The position numbers and the translations under genes are program-made. This document shows, in pieces, positions 55,121 to 64,000 of a stretch of DNA of 64,000 nucleotides. Within the stretch, counting starts at the first letter, position 1, and the number at the start of each line of letters is the position of its first letter. The notes beneath the pieces were generated by a model, which saw only the letters and a list, made by a program, of their open reading frames with translations, was not told the origin of the DNA and ran no database searches. This DNA is from Lysobacterales bacterium. GTDB taxonomy: Bacteria; Pseudomonadota; Gammaproteobacteria; Xanthomonadales; SZUA-36. The stretch lies in NCBI GenBank assembly GCA_013002505.1, contig JABDJL010000123.1:1-64000 (forward strand), given 5' to 3'.

Positions 55121-56005
55121 CTATTTCTCCTGTTCCTGTTCAAACAATTCATCCAGTTTCTGCTCATACTCGTGATAACCGAGAAAGTGATACAACTCCT
55201 CCCTGGTCTGCATCGAATCCAGAACATTTTTTTGGTGGCCGTCGCGAGCCAGTGCTTCGTACACCTTGAGCGCAGCCTTGTTCATGGCCCGGTAGGCCGA
55301 GCAACAATACAAGACGATGTCCACGCCGGCCTTGCCCAGTTCGGGCGTGGTAAACAGGGGGGTGTGGCCGAATTCCGTGATATTGGCCAACACCGGAACA
55401 CCGGTCGCCTTGCTGAATGCCGTGTATTGCTCAAGCGTCTTGACTGCCTCGGGAAATATCATGTCGGCGCCGGCCTCTACACAGGTCACGGCGCGTTCCA
55501 GCGCAGCCTCCAGGCCCTCCACGGCCAGTGCGTCGGTGCGCGCCATGATGACAAAACCATCGTCATTTCTGGCATCCACCGCCGCCTTGATACGGTCCAC
55601 CATCTCGTGGTGGCTGACAATGGCTTTTCCCGGCCGGTGACCGCATCGTTTTTGTGCCACCTGGTCTTCAATATGCATCGCCGCGGCGCCGTCCCGGATC
55701 AATGATTTGACCGTGCGGGCAATATTGAATGCGCCACCAAAACCGGTATCCACGTCAACCAGCATGGGCAAGTCGCAAACGGCAGTAATGCGCCGGATGT
55801 CGGTCAATACATCTTCCAGCGTGCTGATTCCCAGGTCAGGCATACCCAGCGAGTTGGCTGCGACGCCGCCGCCTGACAGGTATATGGCGCGATGACCTGC
55901 CGCTTCGGCCATTCTCGCGGTGTACGCATTGATGGTACCGACGACCTGTAACGGTGCATGGTCTTCCACCGCTTTTCTGAACCGGGTTCCCGGTGAATTT
56001 TTCAT
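55121..56005 (-). CDS. prpB: 2-methylisocitrate lyase
   Basis: A 294-residue isocitrate-lyase-family barrel that splits 2-methylisocitrate to pyruvate and succinate, the last step of the methylcitrate cycle. The active-site loop motif KRCGHRPGK (usual form KKCGH) and [16 protein letters not shown] (Mg site) are clear, as is IEDQV, just before the loop. It is followed by prpC and preceded by mdh on the same strand with a 64-base gap that carries a palindrome. Confidence 0.95.
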   Translation of the reverse strand: MKNSPGTRFRKAVEDHAPLQVVGTINAYTARMAEAAGHRAIYLSGGGVAANSLGMPDLGISTLEDVLTDIRRITAVCDLPMLVDVDTGFGGAFNIARTVKSLIRDGAAAMHIEDQVAQKRCGHRPGKAIVSHHEMVDRIKAAVDARNDDGFVIMARTDALAVEGLEAALERAVTCVEAGADMIFPEAVKTLEQYTAFSKATGVPVLANITEFGHTPLFTTPELGKAGVDIVLYCCSAYRAMNKAALKVYEALARDGHQKNVLDSMQTREELYHFLGYHEYEQKLDELFEQEQEK

Positions 56006-56024
56006 AGAATCAGGGGCTTCCGTC

Positions 56025-56037
56025 TATTGTTTCAATA
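56025..56037. promoter_or_regulatory. Palindrome in the prpB upstream region, candidate operator
   Basis: TATTG-TTT-CAATA is a perfect inverted repeat 20-32 bases before the prpB start. It overlaps a possible -10 on the minus strand (TATATT, 56039-56034). No prpR-type regulator gene is in the window, so the binding protein is unknown. Confidence 0.35.
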
Positions 56038-56069
56038 TAGGCATATTTATTCCGGCAAATATCTTCTGT

Positions 56070-57047
56070 TTAAAGGAGATGCGCTACGGCGTCCCTTTCC
56101 TCGCGTAATTCCTGTTCTGTGGCGCCCATGCGGGCGCGGCTGAATTCATCGATATCCAGGCCCTGCACGATGCTGTAGGTACCGTTTTCACAGACACACG
56201 GGAAGGAATAAATGATGCCAGGCGCAATTCCGTAACTGCCATCTGATGGCACCGCCATGGAGACCCAATCGCCGTCCGGGGTGCCCAGGGCCCAATTTCG
56301 AATGTGGTCAATAGCTGCGGACGCCGCCGAAGCCGCCGAAGAGGCGCCGCGTGCCTTGATGATCGCCGCACCACGTTGCTGAACGGTGGGAATAAACGTT
56401 TCGCGGTACCAGTCCTGGTCAATTTCCGCACAGGCCGAGGTCTCGTGAGCCGTGGTGAAACGAATATCGGGGTACTGGGTCGAGGAATGGTTGCCCCAGA
56501 TCACCATGCGCTTGATGTCGCGATGATGCATCGCGGTTTTGTCCGCCAGTTGCGCCACGGCCCGGTTATGATCAAGTCGCGTCATTGCGGTGAAATTGCC
56601 CGGGTCGATGTCCGGCGCATTAGCCTGCGCAATCAGCGCGTTTGTATTGGCCGGGTTGCCAACCACCAGCACCTTGATGTCACGGCTGGCCCGGTCATTG
56701 ATAGCCTTGCCCTGGGGGCCGAAAATCTTGCCGTTGGCCTCGAGCAGATCACTGCGCTCCATGCCCGGGCCACGCGGCCGCGCGCCAACCAGCAGGGCGA
56801 AGTCGGCATCGGCGAACGCGACGTTGGCATCGTCAGAGGCGATCACGTCATCGAGCAATGGAAACGCCGCATCATTGAGTTCCATCACCACGCCGCCCAA
56901 TGCCTCCATGGCCGGAGTAATTTCAAGCAACTGCAGAATAACCGGCTGGTCCGGACCCAACATGTCGCCAGCGGCGATTCGGAAGCACAATTGGTAGCCA
57001 ATCTGGCCGGCGGCCCCGGTAATTGCGACGCGGACGGGTTCTTTCAT
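56070..57047 (-). CDS. mdh: Malate dehydrogenase
   Basis: A 325-residue NAD-dependent malate dehydrogenase of the longer type (the cytosolic-like group, not the 312-residue E. coli type). The NAD-binding [22 protein letters not shown] at the N-terminus, the catalytic Asp in TRLDHNRA and the His in [11 protein letters not shown] are intact. It provides oxaloacetate, which prpC uses with propionyl-CoA; its place directly before prpB supports a link. It is divergent from the GGT gene. Confidence 0.95.
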   Translation of the reverse strand: MKEPVRVAITGAAGQIGYQLCFRIAAGDMLGPDQPVILQLLEITPAMEALGGVVMELNDAAFPLLDDVIASDDANVAFADADFALLVGARPRGPGMERSDLLEANGKIFGPQGKAINDRASRDIKVLVVGNPANTNALIAQANAPDIDPGNFTAMTRLDHNRAVAQLADKTAMHHRDIKRMVIWGNHSSTQYPDIRFTTAHETSACAEIDQDWYRETFIPTVQQRGAAIIKARGASSAASAASAAIDHIRNWALGTPDGDWVSMAVPSDGSYGIAPGIIYSFPCVCENGTYSIVQGLDIDEFSRARMGATEQELREERDAVAHLL

Positions 57048-57200
57048 CGTTTACTCCTTGGTTTATGCTGGATTACGGCCCTTGGAAACCCAGCTAAACA
57101 GGCTTGGGCCGAAAGGCGAATCAAAGGTGTTATTGTATCGCAATTGCACTGCCTGCTGCCCGTGACAACGTGTCAGAAAGACAAGACAAAGGAGTTTCTC

Positions 57201-58916
57201 ATGCCTTTCTCCAGGACCTTTTGGAATCTAGTTCTGACCCTGGGACTGCTGTCCCCGATTACCCTGAATGCGGCCGACCGGCCCGTGCCGAATAAGTTTG
57301 CCGGCCGTTCAGAAGTCATCGCCGCCAACGGCATGGTGGCGAGCAGCCATCCCCTGGCCACCCAGGTTGGCCTGGATATCCTCAAAGCGGGCGGCACTGC
57401 AGCCGATGCAGCGATTGCAGTGAACGCAGCACTCGGACTCATGGAGCCCACCGGAAACGGCATGGGCGGTGATCTCCTGGCCATCGTGTGGGACGCTAAG
57501 ACCGGGCAATTACATGGCCTGAATGCCACCGGCAAGTCGGGCAGCAAGGTCAGCAGGGAATGGTTTGCAGAGAATGGCTACGAAAAAATCCCATCCTACG
57601 GACCACTGACGGTGACTGTCCCGGGCGCTGTGGACGGCTGGTTCATGTTGCACGAACGATTCGGAAAGCTGCCGATGAAGGACCTGCTGGCGCCGGCCAT
57701 CCGCTATGCGCGCGAGGGACACCCGGTTCACGAGGTGATCGCGATGTACTGGGCCGGCCACATCAGGGCGCGGGCACCCTGGCCCGGTTACCTGGAGCAA
57801 ATGACGATTGACGGTCGCGCACCACAAAAAGGCGAAATCTGGAAGAACCCCAACCTGGCCAATACCTTGGAAAAAATCGCCAGGCAGGGGCGCGATGTCT
57901 TCTACAAGGGCGAAATTGCCAGGACGATTGCGGACTTTCTCGCCGAGCATGGTGGTTTTGTCACCTACCAGGACCTGGCAAACCACTCCGGCTACTGGGT
58001 TGACCCTGTTTCAACGAACTATCGTGGATACACGTTGTGGGAATTGCCACCCAACAGCCAGGGCATTGCAGCCTTGCAGATCCTGAACCTGCTGGAGGCC
58101 TATGACATCTCCGCCATGGGGTTCGGAAGCGCGGACCATATCCATACCTTTACCGAAGCCAAGAAGATCGTTTACGAAGATCGTGCGAAGTACTACGCCG
58201 ATCCCGAATTCAACGACATCCCAGTGGCTGAATTGATTTCCAAGGAATATGCGGACCTGCGGCGACCCCTGATCAACCCGCTTAAAGCGGCTGACAGTTT
58301 TGAGGCGGGCGACCCACTGGTGCTGCGCGACGGAGATACGGTCTTCCTGAGCACCGCTGACTCTGAGGGCAACATGGTGTCACTGATCCAGAGTAACTGG
58401 CGAGGATCCGGTTCCGGCATGACGCCGCCCGGACTGGGCTTTGTGCTGCAAAATCGCGGTGAAATCTTCAATCTAGACCCGGACCATGCTAACTCGCTGG
58501 AGCCCAACAAGCGGCCATTCCACACCAATATTCCGGCTTTCGTAACGGTTGACGAAAAGCCATTCATGGCGTTTGGAGTGATGGGTGGTGAGATGCAGCC
58601 GCAGGGTCATGTACAGATCCTGCTGAACATGATCGATTTTGGCATGAACCTGCAGGATGCCGGGGATGCGCCGCGGATCCGCCATACCGGTTCCAGCGAA
58701 CCGGATTTCGGGACCATGCGGCAAGGCGGCAAGATTACCCTCGAGTCAGGCTTCGAATACGACGTGGTCCGCCAACTGATGGCGCGCGGGCACGAAGTTG
58801 AATACGCAGGCAGGAATCCGTACGGCGGCTACCAGGCGATCATGCGTGACCCGGAAACGGGCGTGTATTACGGCGCCTCTGAATCACGAAAGGACGGCCA
58901 GGCAGCCGGTTATTGA
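57201..58916 (+). CDS. Gamma-glutamyltransferase family protein
   Basis: A 571-residue Ntn-hydrolase precursor with a signal peptide (about 1-24). GGTAADAAIAVNAALGLMEPTGNGMGGD is the strong family block. The self-cleavage nucleophile should be Thr380 in GDTVFLSTAD; SNWRGSGSGM and later MGGEMQPQGHVQ follow. Such enzymes cleave glutathione or gamma-glutamyl peptides in the periplasm, or act as acylases; the substrate is not certain. The frame runs open far upstream (from 56304), but AAAGGAG at 57188-57194 sits six bases before the ATG at 57201. Confidence 0.9.
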   Translation: MPFSRTFWNLVLTLGLLSPITLNAADRPVPNKFAGRSEVIAANGMVASSHPLATQVGLDILKAGGTAADAAIAVNAALGLMEPTGNGMGGDLLAIVWDAKTGQLHGLNATGKSGSKVSREWFAENGYEKIPSYGPLTVTVPGAVDGWFMLHERFGKLPMKDLLAPAIRYAREGHPVHEVIAMYWAGHIRARAPWPGYLEQMTIDGRAPQKGEIWKNPNLANTLEKIARQGRDVFYKGEIARTIADFLAEHGGFVTYQDLANHSGYWVDPVSTNYRGYTLWELPPNSQGIAALQILNLLEAYDISAMGFGSADHIHTFTEAKKIVYEDRAKYYADPEFNDIPVAELISKEYADLRRPLINPLKAADSFEAGDPLVLRDGDTVFLSTADSEGNMVSLIQSNWRGSGSGMTPPGLGFVLQNRGEIFNLDPDHANSLEPNKRPFHTNIPAFVTVDEKPFMAFGVMGGEMQPQGHVQILLNMIDFGMNLQDAGDAPRIRHTGSSEPDFGTMRQGGKITLESGFEYDVVRQLMARGHEVEYAGRNPYGGYQAIMRDPETGVYYGASESRKDGQAAGY

Positions 58917-58942
58917 AGGGCGACCTGCATTCAGGGTCTTAA

Positions 58943-60088
58943 GTGTTTGGCATGAGGAACAACGGCCTCAGGATCGTCGCAGATGCCAATATCCCGTTGC
59001 TGGATGAAACCTTCGGCCGGCATGGTGAAATCATCCGTGTTGACGGCCGCACCCTGAAGCCATCACAGCTCAGGAATACCGATGTGCTGCTGGTGCGATC
59101 CGTGACGAGGGTCGCAGCATGGCTGCTGCAGCATTCCCCGGTTCAGTTCGTCGGTACGGCCACTATCGGTACAGATCATCTCGATATTTCATGGTTGGAG
59201 AAACATTCTGTTCAGTGGGCCAGCGCACCAGGCTGCAACGCCGATGCAGCGGCACAATACACCCTGGCGATGATGATGTTGTCCTGCCAGCGGCTGGAGC
59301 GGGATATCTACTCGCAATCGGTTGGAATTGTCGGGCACGGCAATGTCGGTTCGCGTGTGCGGCGCCTGCTGGATGCACTCGGTATCAGCACGGTTGCTTG
59401 TGATCCGCCCCTATGCGAAGCCGGTCACCAGGGTTTTGAAGACCTCGACGCCATTTTGCAGCGGGACATCATCAGCCTGCATGTACCCTTGACCCACGAG
59501 GGGCCACACGCCACATTCCAGATGCTGGACAAGGAACGCCTTGCTGCGATAGCGGACGGCGCCCTGCTGCTGAATACCGCCAGGGGTGATGTCATTGATG
59601 GCGCCGCCCTGCTCCCGGAACTGCATTCGGGCCGGTTGTTCGCATCGCTGGATACGTGGCCGGGAGAGCCTGGCGTTGATCCATTCCTGCTCGCGGCAAC
59701 GACCGTCGCCAGCCCCCACGTGGCTGGATACTCGGTTGAGGGGCGCAACAATGGCACGAGGGCCATTTACGAGGACTATCTGTCCTGGACGAAGTGTGAC
59801 ATGGCCCCGCCAACGCCACGGACGGAAGACTCCTCTCGAAACGCATTTACTGCGGAGCACGTGGCAGCCGGGCAGGCCGTCACCTCGACGGTGATCGGCG
59901 TCAGCGGCGTGGAGCGGGACGACAGGGCGTTGCGGTCACTCGGGGGTGCTGCGAACATCGAGAGCGGTTTTGACGCGCTGCGCCGTGATTATCCGTTGCG
60001 CCGCGAGTTCGCAGCGTGGACGATCAGTGCCCCGGATGCCGATTCCAGGTCAAAACTGAAGGCCCTGGGCTTCTCGGTGGCGCAATGA
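58943..60088 (+). CDS. pdxB: Erythronate-4-phosphate dehydrogenase PdxB
   Basis: A 381-residue 2-hydroxyacid dehydrogenase in the DXP-dependent pathway to pyridoxal phosphate. The N-terminal IVADANIPLLDETFG and LLVRSVTRV, the Rossmann motif IVGHGNVGSRVRRLLDALG, and NTARGDVIDG with LDTWPGEP are all PdxB-like. The C-terminal dimerisation extension (about 290-381) separates it from other members. Start GTG at 58943 has AGGG six bases upstream; ATG at 58952 is an alternative. It follows the GGT gene by 26 bases and may be cotranscribed. Confidence 0.93.
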   Translation: MFGMRNNGLRIVADANIPLLDETFGRHGEIIRVDGRTLKPSQLRNTDVLLVRSVTRVAAWLLQHSPVQFVGTATIGTDHLDISWLEKHSVQWASAPGCNADAAAQYTLAMMMLSCQRLERDIYSQSVGIVGHGNVGSRVRRLLDALGISTVACDPPLCEAGHQGFEDLDAILQRDIISLHVPLTHEGPHATFQMLDKERLAAIADGALLLNTARGDVIDGAALLPELHSGRLFASLDTWPGEPGVDPFLLAATTVASPHVAGYSVEGRNNGTRAIYEDYLSWTKCDMAPPTPRTEDSSRNAFTAEHVAAGQAVTSTVIGVSGVERDDRALRSLGGAANIESGFDALRRDYPLRREFAAWTISAPDADSRSKLKALGFSVAQ

Positions 60089-60125
60089 CGTCGCTGCCCG
60101 GCGGCTTCCAGCGATACGCAAATCG

Positions 60126-60154
60126 TTGCAGTGGCGCTCCAAAGCCTGTATCTT
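60126..60154 (+). promoter_or_regulatory. Candidate promoter of typA
   Basis: TTGCAG, a 17-base spacer, then TATCTT, giving a leader of about 50 bases. Both hexamers are partial matches only. Confidence 0.3.
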
Positions 60155-60211
60155 GCGCCGGCTGCGAGTTCCTCGCACCGCCCTTCCCCACGCAGTGCAC
60201 TTTAACCCGAC

Positions 60212-62071
60212 ATGATTGAACATTTACGCAATATCGCCATCATCGCTCACGTTGATCATGGCAAGACGACGCTGGTTGACGAATTGCTCAAGCAATCGGG
60301 CACGCTGGGCGAGCGCGCCGCAACGCCGGACCGGGTGATGGACTCGAACGAGCTCGAGAAAGAGCGCGGCATCACGATTCTTTCCAAGAACACGGCGATC
60401 ACGTGGACCGACGAAGGCCAGCAATACCACATCAACATTGTGGACACGCCGGGACACGCCGATTTCGGCGGCGAAGTAGAACGAATTCTGTCGATGGTCG
60501 ATTCGGTACTGCTGCTGGTGGATGCCGTGGACGGCCCGATGCCACAAACCCGGTTTGTCACGCAAAAAGCGTTCGAGATGGGCTTCAGGCCGATCGTGGT
60601 CATCAACAAGGTTGACCGGGACGGTGCGCGTCCGCACTGGGTGCTGGACCAGACGTTTGAACTGTTCGACCGGCTTGGCGCCACCGAGGAGCAGCTCGAT
60701 TTTCCGGTGGTTTACGCGTCTGCCTTGCACGGCTACGCCGGCCTTGAAGATTCGGTGCGAAGCGGTGATATGAAACCCCTTTTCCGCGCCATCGTAGACA
60801 ACGTATCACCACCGCCGGTCAACATGGATGGCCCGTTTCAGATGCGCATTTCATCGCTGGACTACAACGCCTACGTGGGTGTCATCGGCATTGGCCGCGT
60901 ACAGCGTGGTGAAGTGCGGCCCAATCAGCGCATCTGCGTGATTGATCGCGACGGCGAGCAGCGCAATGCGCGCGTGCTGCAAGTGCTCGGCTTTCACGGC
61001 CTCGACAGGGTCGAGATCGATCAGGCACAAGCCGGCGATATCATCGCTGTGACCGGTGTTGAAGGGCTGCGCATTTCGGACACCCTGTGTGACCGCGATG
61101 CGCCCGAGGCGCTACCGGCGCTGAGTGTTGACGAGCCCACCATCAGCATGACATTTCGTGTCAACAACTCGCCATTTGCCGGCAAGGAAGGCAAGTTCCT
61201 GACCAGCCGCCAGATCCGTGAGCGGCTGTTGCGCGAAGCGAGCCATAATGTCGCCCTGCGCATCGAGGAAACGACCGATGCAGAGAAGTTCCGTGTATCG
61301 GGACGCGGTGAATTGCACCTGTCCATCCTGATTGAAACGATGCGCAGAGAGGGCTATGAACTGGCTATTTCACGCCCCGAAGTGATTCTTCGGGAAATTG
61401 AAGGCCAGACCTGTGAACCCTATGAATTGCTGGTCGTGGATCTCGAAGCCGACTACCAAGGCGCGGTCATGGAACGGCTCGGCGAGCGCCGTGGCGTTTT
61501 GCAAAACATGCAGCCGGACGGCCGCGGACGGTTGCGCATGGACTACCTGATCCCGGCCCGGGGACTAATCGGCTTCCAGTCAGAGTACCGAACGATCACG
61601 GCAGGCACCGGCTTGCTGTTCCACGTCTTCGACCACTATGGTCCGTATAACCCTGAACCCATCTCAAGCCGCAATAACGGAGTTCTGATATCCAACGGTA
61701 CCGGCAAGGCCATTGCCTATGCCCTGTACAACCTGCAGGAACGAGGCCGGCTGATTATCGAGCCCGGTGATGACATTTACGAGGGCCAGGTCGTGGGTGT
61801 TCATTCGCGTGGCAATGACCTGACGGTTAATCCCCTCAAGACCAAGCAGCTGACCAACATCCGCACCGTGCTCAAAGACGAGAACGTGCAGATGGCGGCA
61901 TTCCAGCGCATGACGCTGGAGCAGGCGCTGGAATTCATCGAAGATGATGAACTGGTAGAAGTGACGCCTGAGAAAATCCGCATCCGCAAACTGCATCTGC
62001 TGGAACATGAGCGGCGCACTGCCGAACGACACGCGAAGAAGAAAAATCTCGACCTGCCAGAGCAAAATTAA
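60212..62071 (+). CDS. typA: Ribosome-associated GTPase TypA/BipA
   Basis: A 619-residue translational GTPase linked to ribosome assembly, cold growth and stress. G1 AHVDHGKTTL, the switch-I GITILSKNTAI, G3 DTPGHADFGGE and G4 NKVD are intact, then domains II, III, V and the BipA-specific C-terminal domain with PLKTKQLTNIRT. The ATG opens MIEHLRNIAIIAHVD, the usual family start, and no long upstream frame exists. It is convergent with the M61 peptidase, 17 bases apart. Confidence 0.96.
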   Translation: MIEHLRNIAIIAHVDHGKTTLVDELLKQSGTLGERAATPDRVMDSNELEKERGITILSKNTAITWTDEGQQYHINIVDTPGHADFGGEVERILSMVDSVLLLVDAVDGPMPQTRFVTQKAFEMGFRPIVVINKVDRDGARPHWVLDQTFELFDRLGATEEQLDFPVVYASALHGYAGLEDSVRSGDMKPLFRAIVDNVSPPPVNMDGPFQMRISSLDYNAYVGVIGIGRVQRGEVRPNQRICVIDRDGEQRNARVLQVLGFHGLDRVEIDQAQAGDIIAVTGVEGLRISDTLCDRDAPEALPALSVDEPTISMTFRVNNSPFAGKEGKFLTSRQIRERLLREASHNVALRIEETTDAEKFRVSGRGELHLSILIETMRREGYELAISRPEVILREIEGQTCEPYELLVVDLEADYQGAVMERLGERRGVLQNMQPDGRGRLRMDYLIPARGLIGFQSEYRTITAGTGLLFHVFDHYGPYNPEPISSRNNGVLISNGTGKAIAYALYNLQERGRLIIEPGDDIYEGQVVGVHSRGNDLTVNPLKTKQLTNIRTVLKDENVQMAAFQRMTLEQALEFIEDDELVEVTPEKIRIRKLHLLEHERRTAERHAKKKNLDLPEQN

Positions 62072-62088
62072 ACACGCCCCGGTTCCGG

Positions 62089-63912
62089 TCAGCGATTGAC
62101 GGTCAGTTCCTGGCCCAGCCATGATTCCAGTCTGCGCAGGTGGCGGTTACCGAAATCTTCGTCGATCATGATCTCGTAGGTTGCCGGCCGCGCCTCGTCC
62201 AGGATGACAGGCACCTCGATGATCCGGCCGTGCCGTGCGAGCAGCAATTGAACTTCGAGCCCGGGCTGCAAGCGGCCCATGCGGTCTTCGATGGTTTCTC
62301 GCGTGACGCGTTCCCCGCTGATGGCAAGCAATTCATCGCCCGGCAGCACGCCGGCACGCGAAGCACCCATTTCGTGCACCACTGAACTGACAACCAGGGC
62401 CGGCACGTCAGCCTCCCAGTTGATTCCCATTCCTGCTTCGAGCGGCTCATCGGCTGCGCGCGCCGCATTGTTGACCGGGTGGCGGTCGAGCACCAGGCCG
62501 TACCAGGCCAGGGCCAGGTCAATATCCAATGAACCGGATTGGCTCAACAAGGGTTCCAGCCAATCGCGCGTTTCTTCGCCACCCAGTTCCGCGACGATCT
62601 GAAGAAACGCACCTTCCGGATACGCCTTAGCCTTCCAGCGTTGCCAGAACTGGCGCATGACATGGTCGAGATTGACCCGGTTTTTACTCCCGGACCTGAG
62701 CCGCGTATCCAGCACAAATCCGAGTACCGCACCCTTGTTGTAGTAGGAAACAGTGCTGTTGACCGAATTGGCATCTTGCTTGTAGTGGCGTATCCACGCG
62801 TCGTGGGAGGCACCGCGCAGGGAGATCCGTTCGCGGCCCGGGGTCAGCTCCAGTACATGCAGGTCAAGCGCTAATCGCTTGAAGTATTCATCCGGTTCCA
62901 CCAACTGTGCTCGCGAAAGCAGCAGGTTGTCGTAGTAGCTGGTAATGCCCTCGGCAAGCCACAAGGCATTGCTGTACTGCTCCTGTTGCAGATCATAGTG
63001 CTGCAAGGCCTGCGGCCGCAGCCGGCGCACATTCCAGGCATGAAAATACTCATGCGCCGCGAGGCTCAGCCACTTGATGTAATCATCGCGATCCTGCATC
63101 TGCCAACGATGTCCCATGATCAGCGTACTGTGATCGTGTTCGAGGCCCCCGCCACGTTCCGCGAGAATGTTGAAAAACCAGTAGGTCCGGTCGAACGGCA
63201 ACTCGCCCCAGAATCGATTGCTTGCCGCGACGATGGCCTGAACATCGCTGGCTGACTGCTCGCTGTCCCAGAACCCGGTGGCCGCGACATTCACCAGGCG
63301 GTATTGCTGGCCGCGATCTTCAAACGCATGAATTGGCGCATCGGCAATGACCAGCGGATTGTCCACCAGTTCATCAAAATCAGCGGCCATGAACATACCC
63401 TGCTCATCCTGCGGCATCGCCGACAGGACATGCTCGAACCAGGGCGGCTTGTGGACCTTAAGCGCCTGTTGCAATGGCCGGCTGGATTTGTTGTACAGAA
63501 ATACCGTGGCCGGATTCAGCACAATGTACTCCGGGCTGGCCCAGCTGGTGTTGACGCTGAGTTCTCCGGCGTGAACACGGTATTCAGCCACCAGGTGTTG
63601 CATTCCGCCGGTATTCACCTGCCAGGCATCCTTGGCCGTCTTCGTAAAGGCGCGTGGATTGCCGGCCCTGTCTGAAAACCGCATATTCTCGATATCAGCG
63701 GCAAAATCCCGGATCAGGTAGGAGCCCGGAATCCAGGCCGGCATGCGCAGCATGGTAGTCGGCCCCGCTACCGGGAATTCGGAACGAACATTGACATATT
63801 GTTGTTTGAGGCCGGGGAAACTGACCTCGTGCTGCACCTGCATTGGCTGGCCTGCGGCATACTGCGCCAGCAGCAGACCAAGAAGTGTTGAGTATGCGCG
63901 CAGCCGCAGCAC
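62089..63912 (-). CDS. M61 family metallopeptidase with PDZ domain
   Basis: A 607-residue exported protein. Signal peptide (about 1-21), an N-terminal beta domain (about 25-200), the zinc-binding HEYFH (His287, Glu288, His291) with a downstream Glu in WLAEGITSYY, a helical region, and a PDZ domain (about 490-580) with GMGASRAGVLPGDELLAISG. It belongs to the glycyl aminopeptidase family. The substrate is unknown. GTG start with AGGGAT about seven bases upstream; no ATG fits as well. Confidence 0.9.
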   Translation of the reverse strand: MLRLRAYSTLLGLLLAQYAAGQPMQVQHEVSFPGLKQQYVNVRSEFPVAGPTTMLRMPAWIPGSYLIRDFAADIENMRFSDRAGNPRAFTKTAKDAWQVNTGGMQHLVAEYRVHAGELSVNTSWASPEYIVLNPATVFLYNKSSRPLQQALKVHKPPWFEHVLSAMPQDEQGMFMAADFDELVDNPLVIADAPIHAFEDRGQQYRLVNVAATGFWDSEQSASDVQAIVAASNRFWGELPFDRTYWFFNILAERGGGLEHDHSTLIMGHRWQMQDRDDYIKWLSLAAHEYFHAWNVRRLRPQALQHYDLQQEQYSNALWLAEGITSYYDNLLLSRAQLVEPDEYFKRLALDLHVLELTPGRERISLRGASHDAWIRHYKQDANSVNSTVSYYNKGAVLGFVLDTRLRSGSKNRVNLDHVMRQFWQRWKAKAYPEGAFLQIVAELGGEETRDWLEPLLSQSGSLDIDLALAWYGLVLDRHPVNNAARAADEPLEAGMGINWEADVPALVVSSVVHEMGASRAGVLPGDELLAISGERVTRETIEDRMGRLQPGLEVQLLLARHGRIIEVPVILDEARPATYEIMIDEDFGNRHLRRLESWLGQELTVNR

Positions 63913-63923
63913 CGAAGATATCC

Positions 63924-64000
63924 CTAACGTGCGTGATTCTGGTGCTTGCGCACGATCATCATGGATAATTCCAGCGCCTGTTCATAGTTCAGGCGCGGGT
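63924..64000 (-). CDS. C-terminal end of an unknown protein (cut by window edge)
   Basis: Reading leftward in the frame that stays open from the window edge, 24 codons end PRLNYEQALELSMMIV, then RKHQNHAR and a TAG at 63924-63926. The other two frames have stops. It is probably the end of a coding region upstream of the M61 gene (11 bases before its start) and likely in the same operon. Too little is present to name the family. Confidence 0.5.
   Translation of the reverse strand, partial: PRLNYEQALELSMMIVRKHQNHAR

Noticed and set aside
56304-57200. Long in-frame upstream extension of the gamma-glutamyltransferase gene
   Set aside because: It lies antisense to mdh and has no GGT similarity; a ribosome site and signal peptide mark the real start at 57201.
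1-64000. tRNA, rRNA, tmRNA, 6S, CRISPR, transposons, integrases and phage genes
   Set aside because: Both strands were read through all intergenic gaps and no such structure or signature was recognised; covariance-model searches could still find a small RNA.

Overview
The window is chromosomal DNA from a free-living, aerobic gammaproteobacterium. It is fairly GC-rich by eye. Several gene neighbourhoods are the gammaproteobacterial ones: gpmI-envC-ctpA, yibN/secB/gpsA, ftsE-ftsX-rpoH, rhlB beside trxA-rho, and a cytochrome oxidase cluster in the Pseudomonas order. The ribonucleotide reductase is the split class II type (NrdJa + NrdJb) known from Pseudomonas. A marine or sediment lineage is an inference from the large secreted nuclease, the secreted peptidases, DUF1800/DUF1501 and the propionate pathway. 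No tRNA, rRNA, CRISPR array, insertion sequence, integrase or phage gene was seen. Coding density is very high and the region looks like core genome.

Layout. 1-5.1 kb: the end of a steroid 5-alpha-reductase-like membrane enzyme, a DUF2891 protein, and a DUF1800-DUF1501 pair with its own palindrome and terminator. 5.3-8.3 kb: an exported RidA-like protein and a nucleoside salvage operon (deoA-deoD-cdd). 8.5-13.3 kb: two small secreted unknowns, a small membrane protein and nrdJa-nrdJb behind two NrdR boxes. 13.4-15.9 kb: trmL, gpsA, secB and a YibN-type rhodanese. 16-20 kb: gpmI-envC-ctpA (glycolysis and cell-wall splitting). 20-26.6 kb: a tight leftward run putA-gspA-gspB-rhomboid-DUF1820. 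27-34.9 kb: a caa3-type cytochrome c oxidase with its copper, SURF1 and haem A assembly genes, including a 40-codon gene. 35-38.2 kb: glycine decarboxylase and an Mpo1-like protein. 38.2-45.6 kb: a methyltransferase, rpoH, ftsX-ftsE, rhlB, trxA and rho. 45.6-57 kb: a glutathione transferase, an MBL-fold hydrolase and the methylcitrate genes prpD, prpC and prpB plus mdh, split by a 1350-residue secreted nuclease on the other strand. 57-64 kb: gamma-glutamyltransferase, pdxB, typA and an M61 peptidase.

How it fits together. The cox block, putA, gcvP, prpBCD and mdh point to respiratory growth on amino acids and propionate-yielding substrates. The secreted nuclease, GGT and the deo/cdd genes suggest scavenging of DNA, nucleosides and peptides. 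Regulation readable from the sequence includes paired NrdR boxes on the nrdJ promoter, a possible sigma-E promoter plus an extended -10 promoter for rpoH, a palindrome on the DUF1800 promoter, and several clear intrinsic terminators. I see no single gene cluster that is clearly a new system. The best candidates for a second look are the secreted triple-LTD nuclease inside the prp locus, the putA-gspAB-rhomboid operon and the DUF1800-DUF1501 unit.
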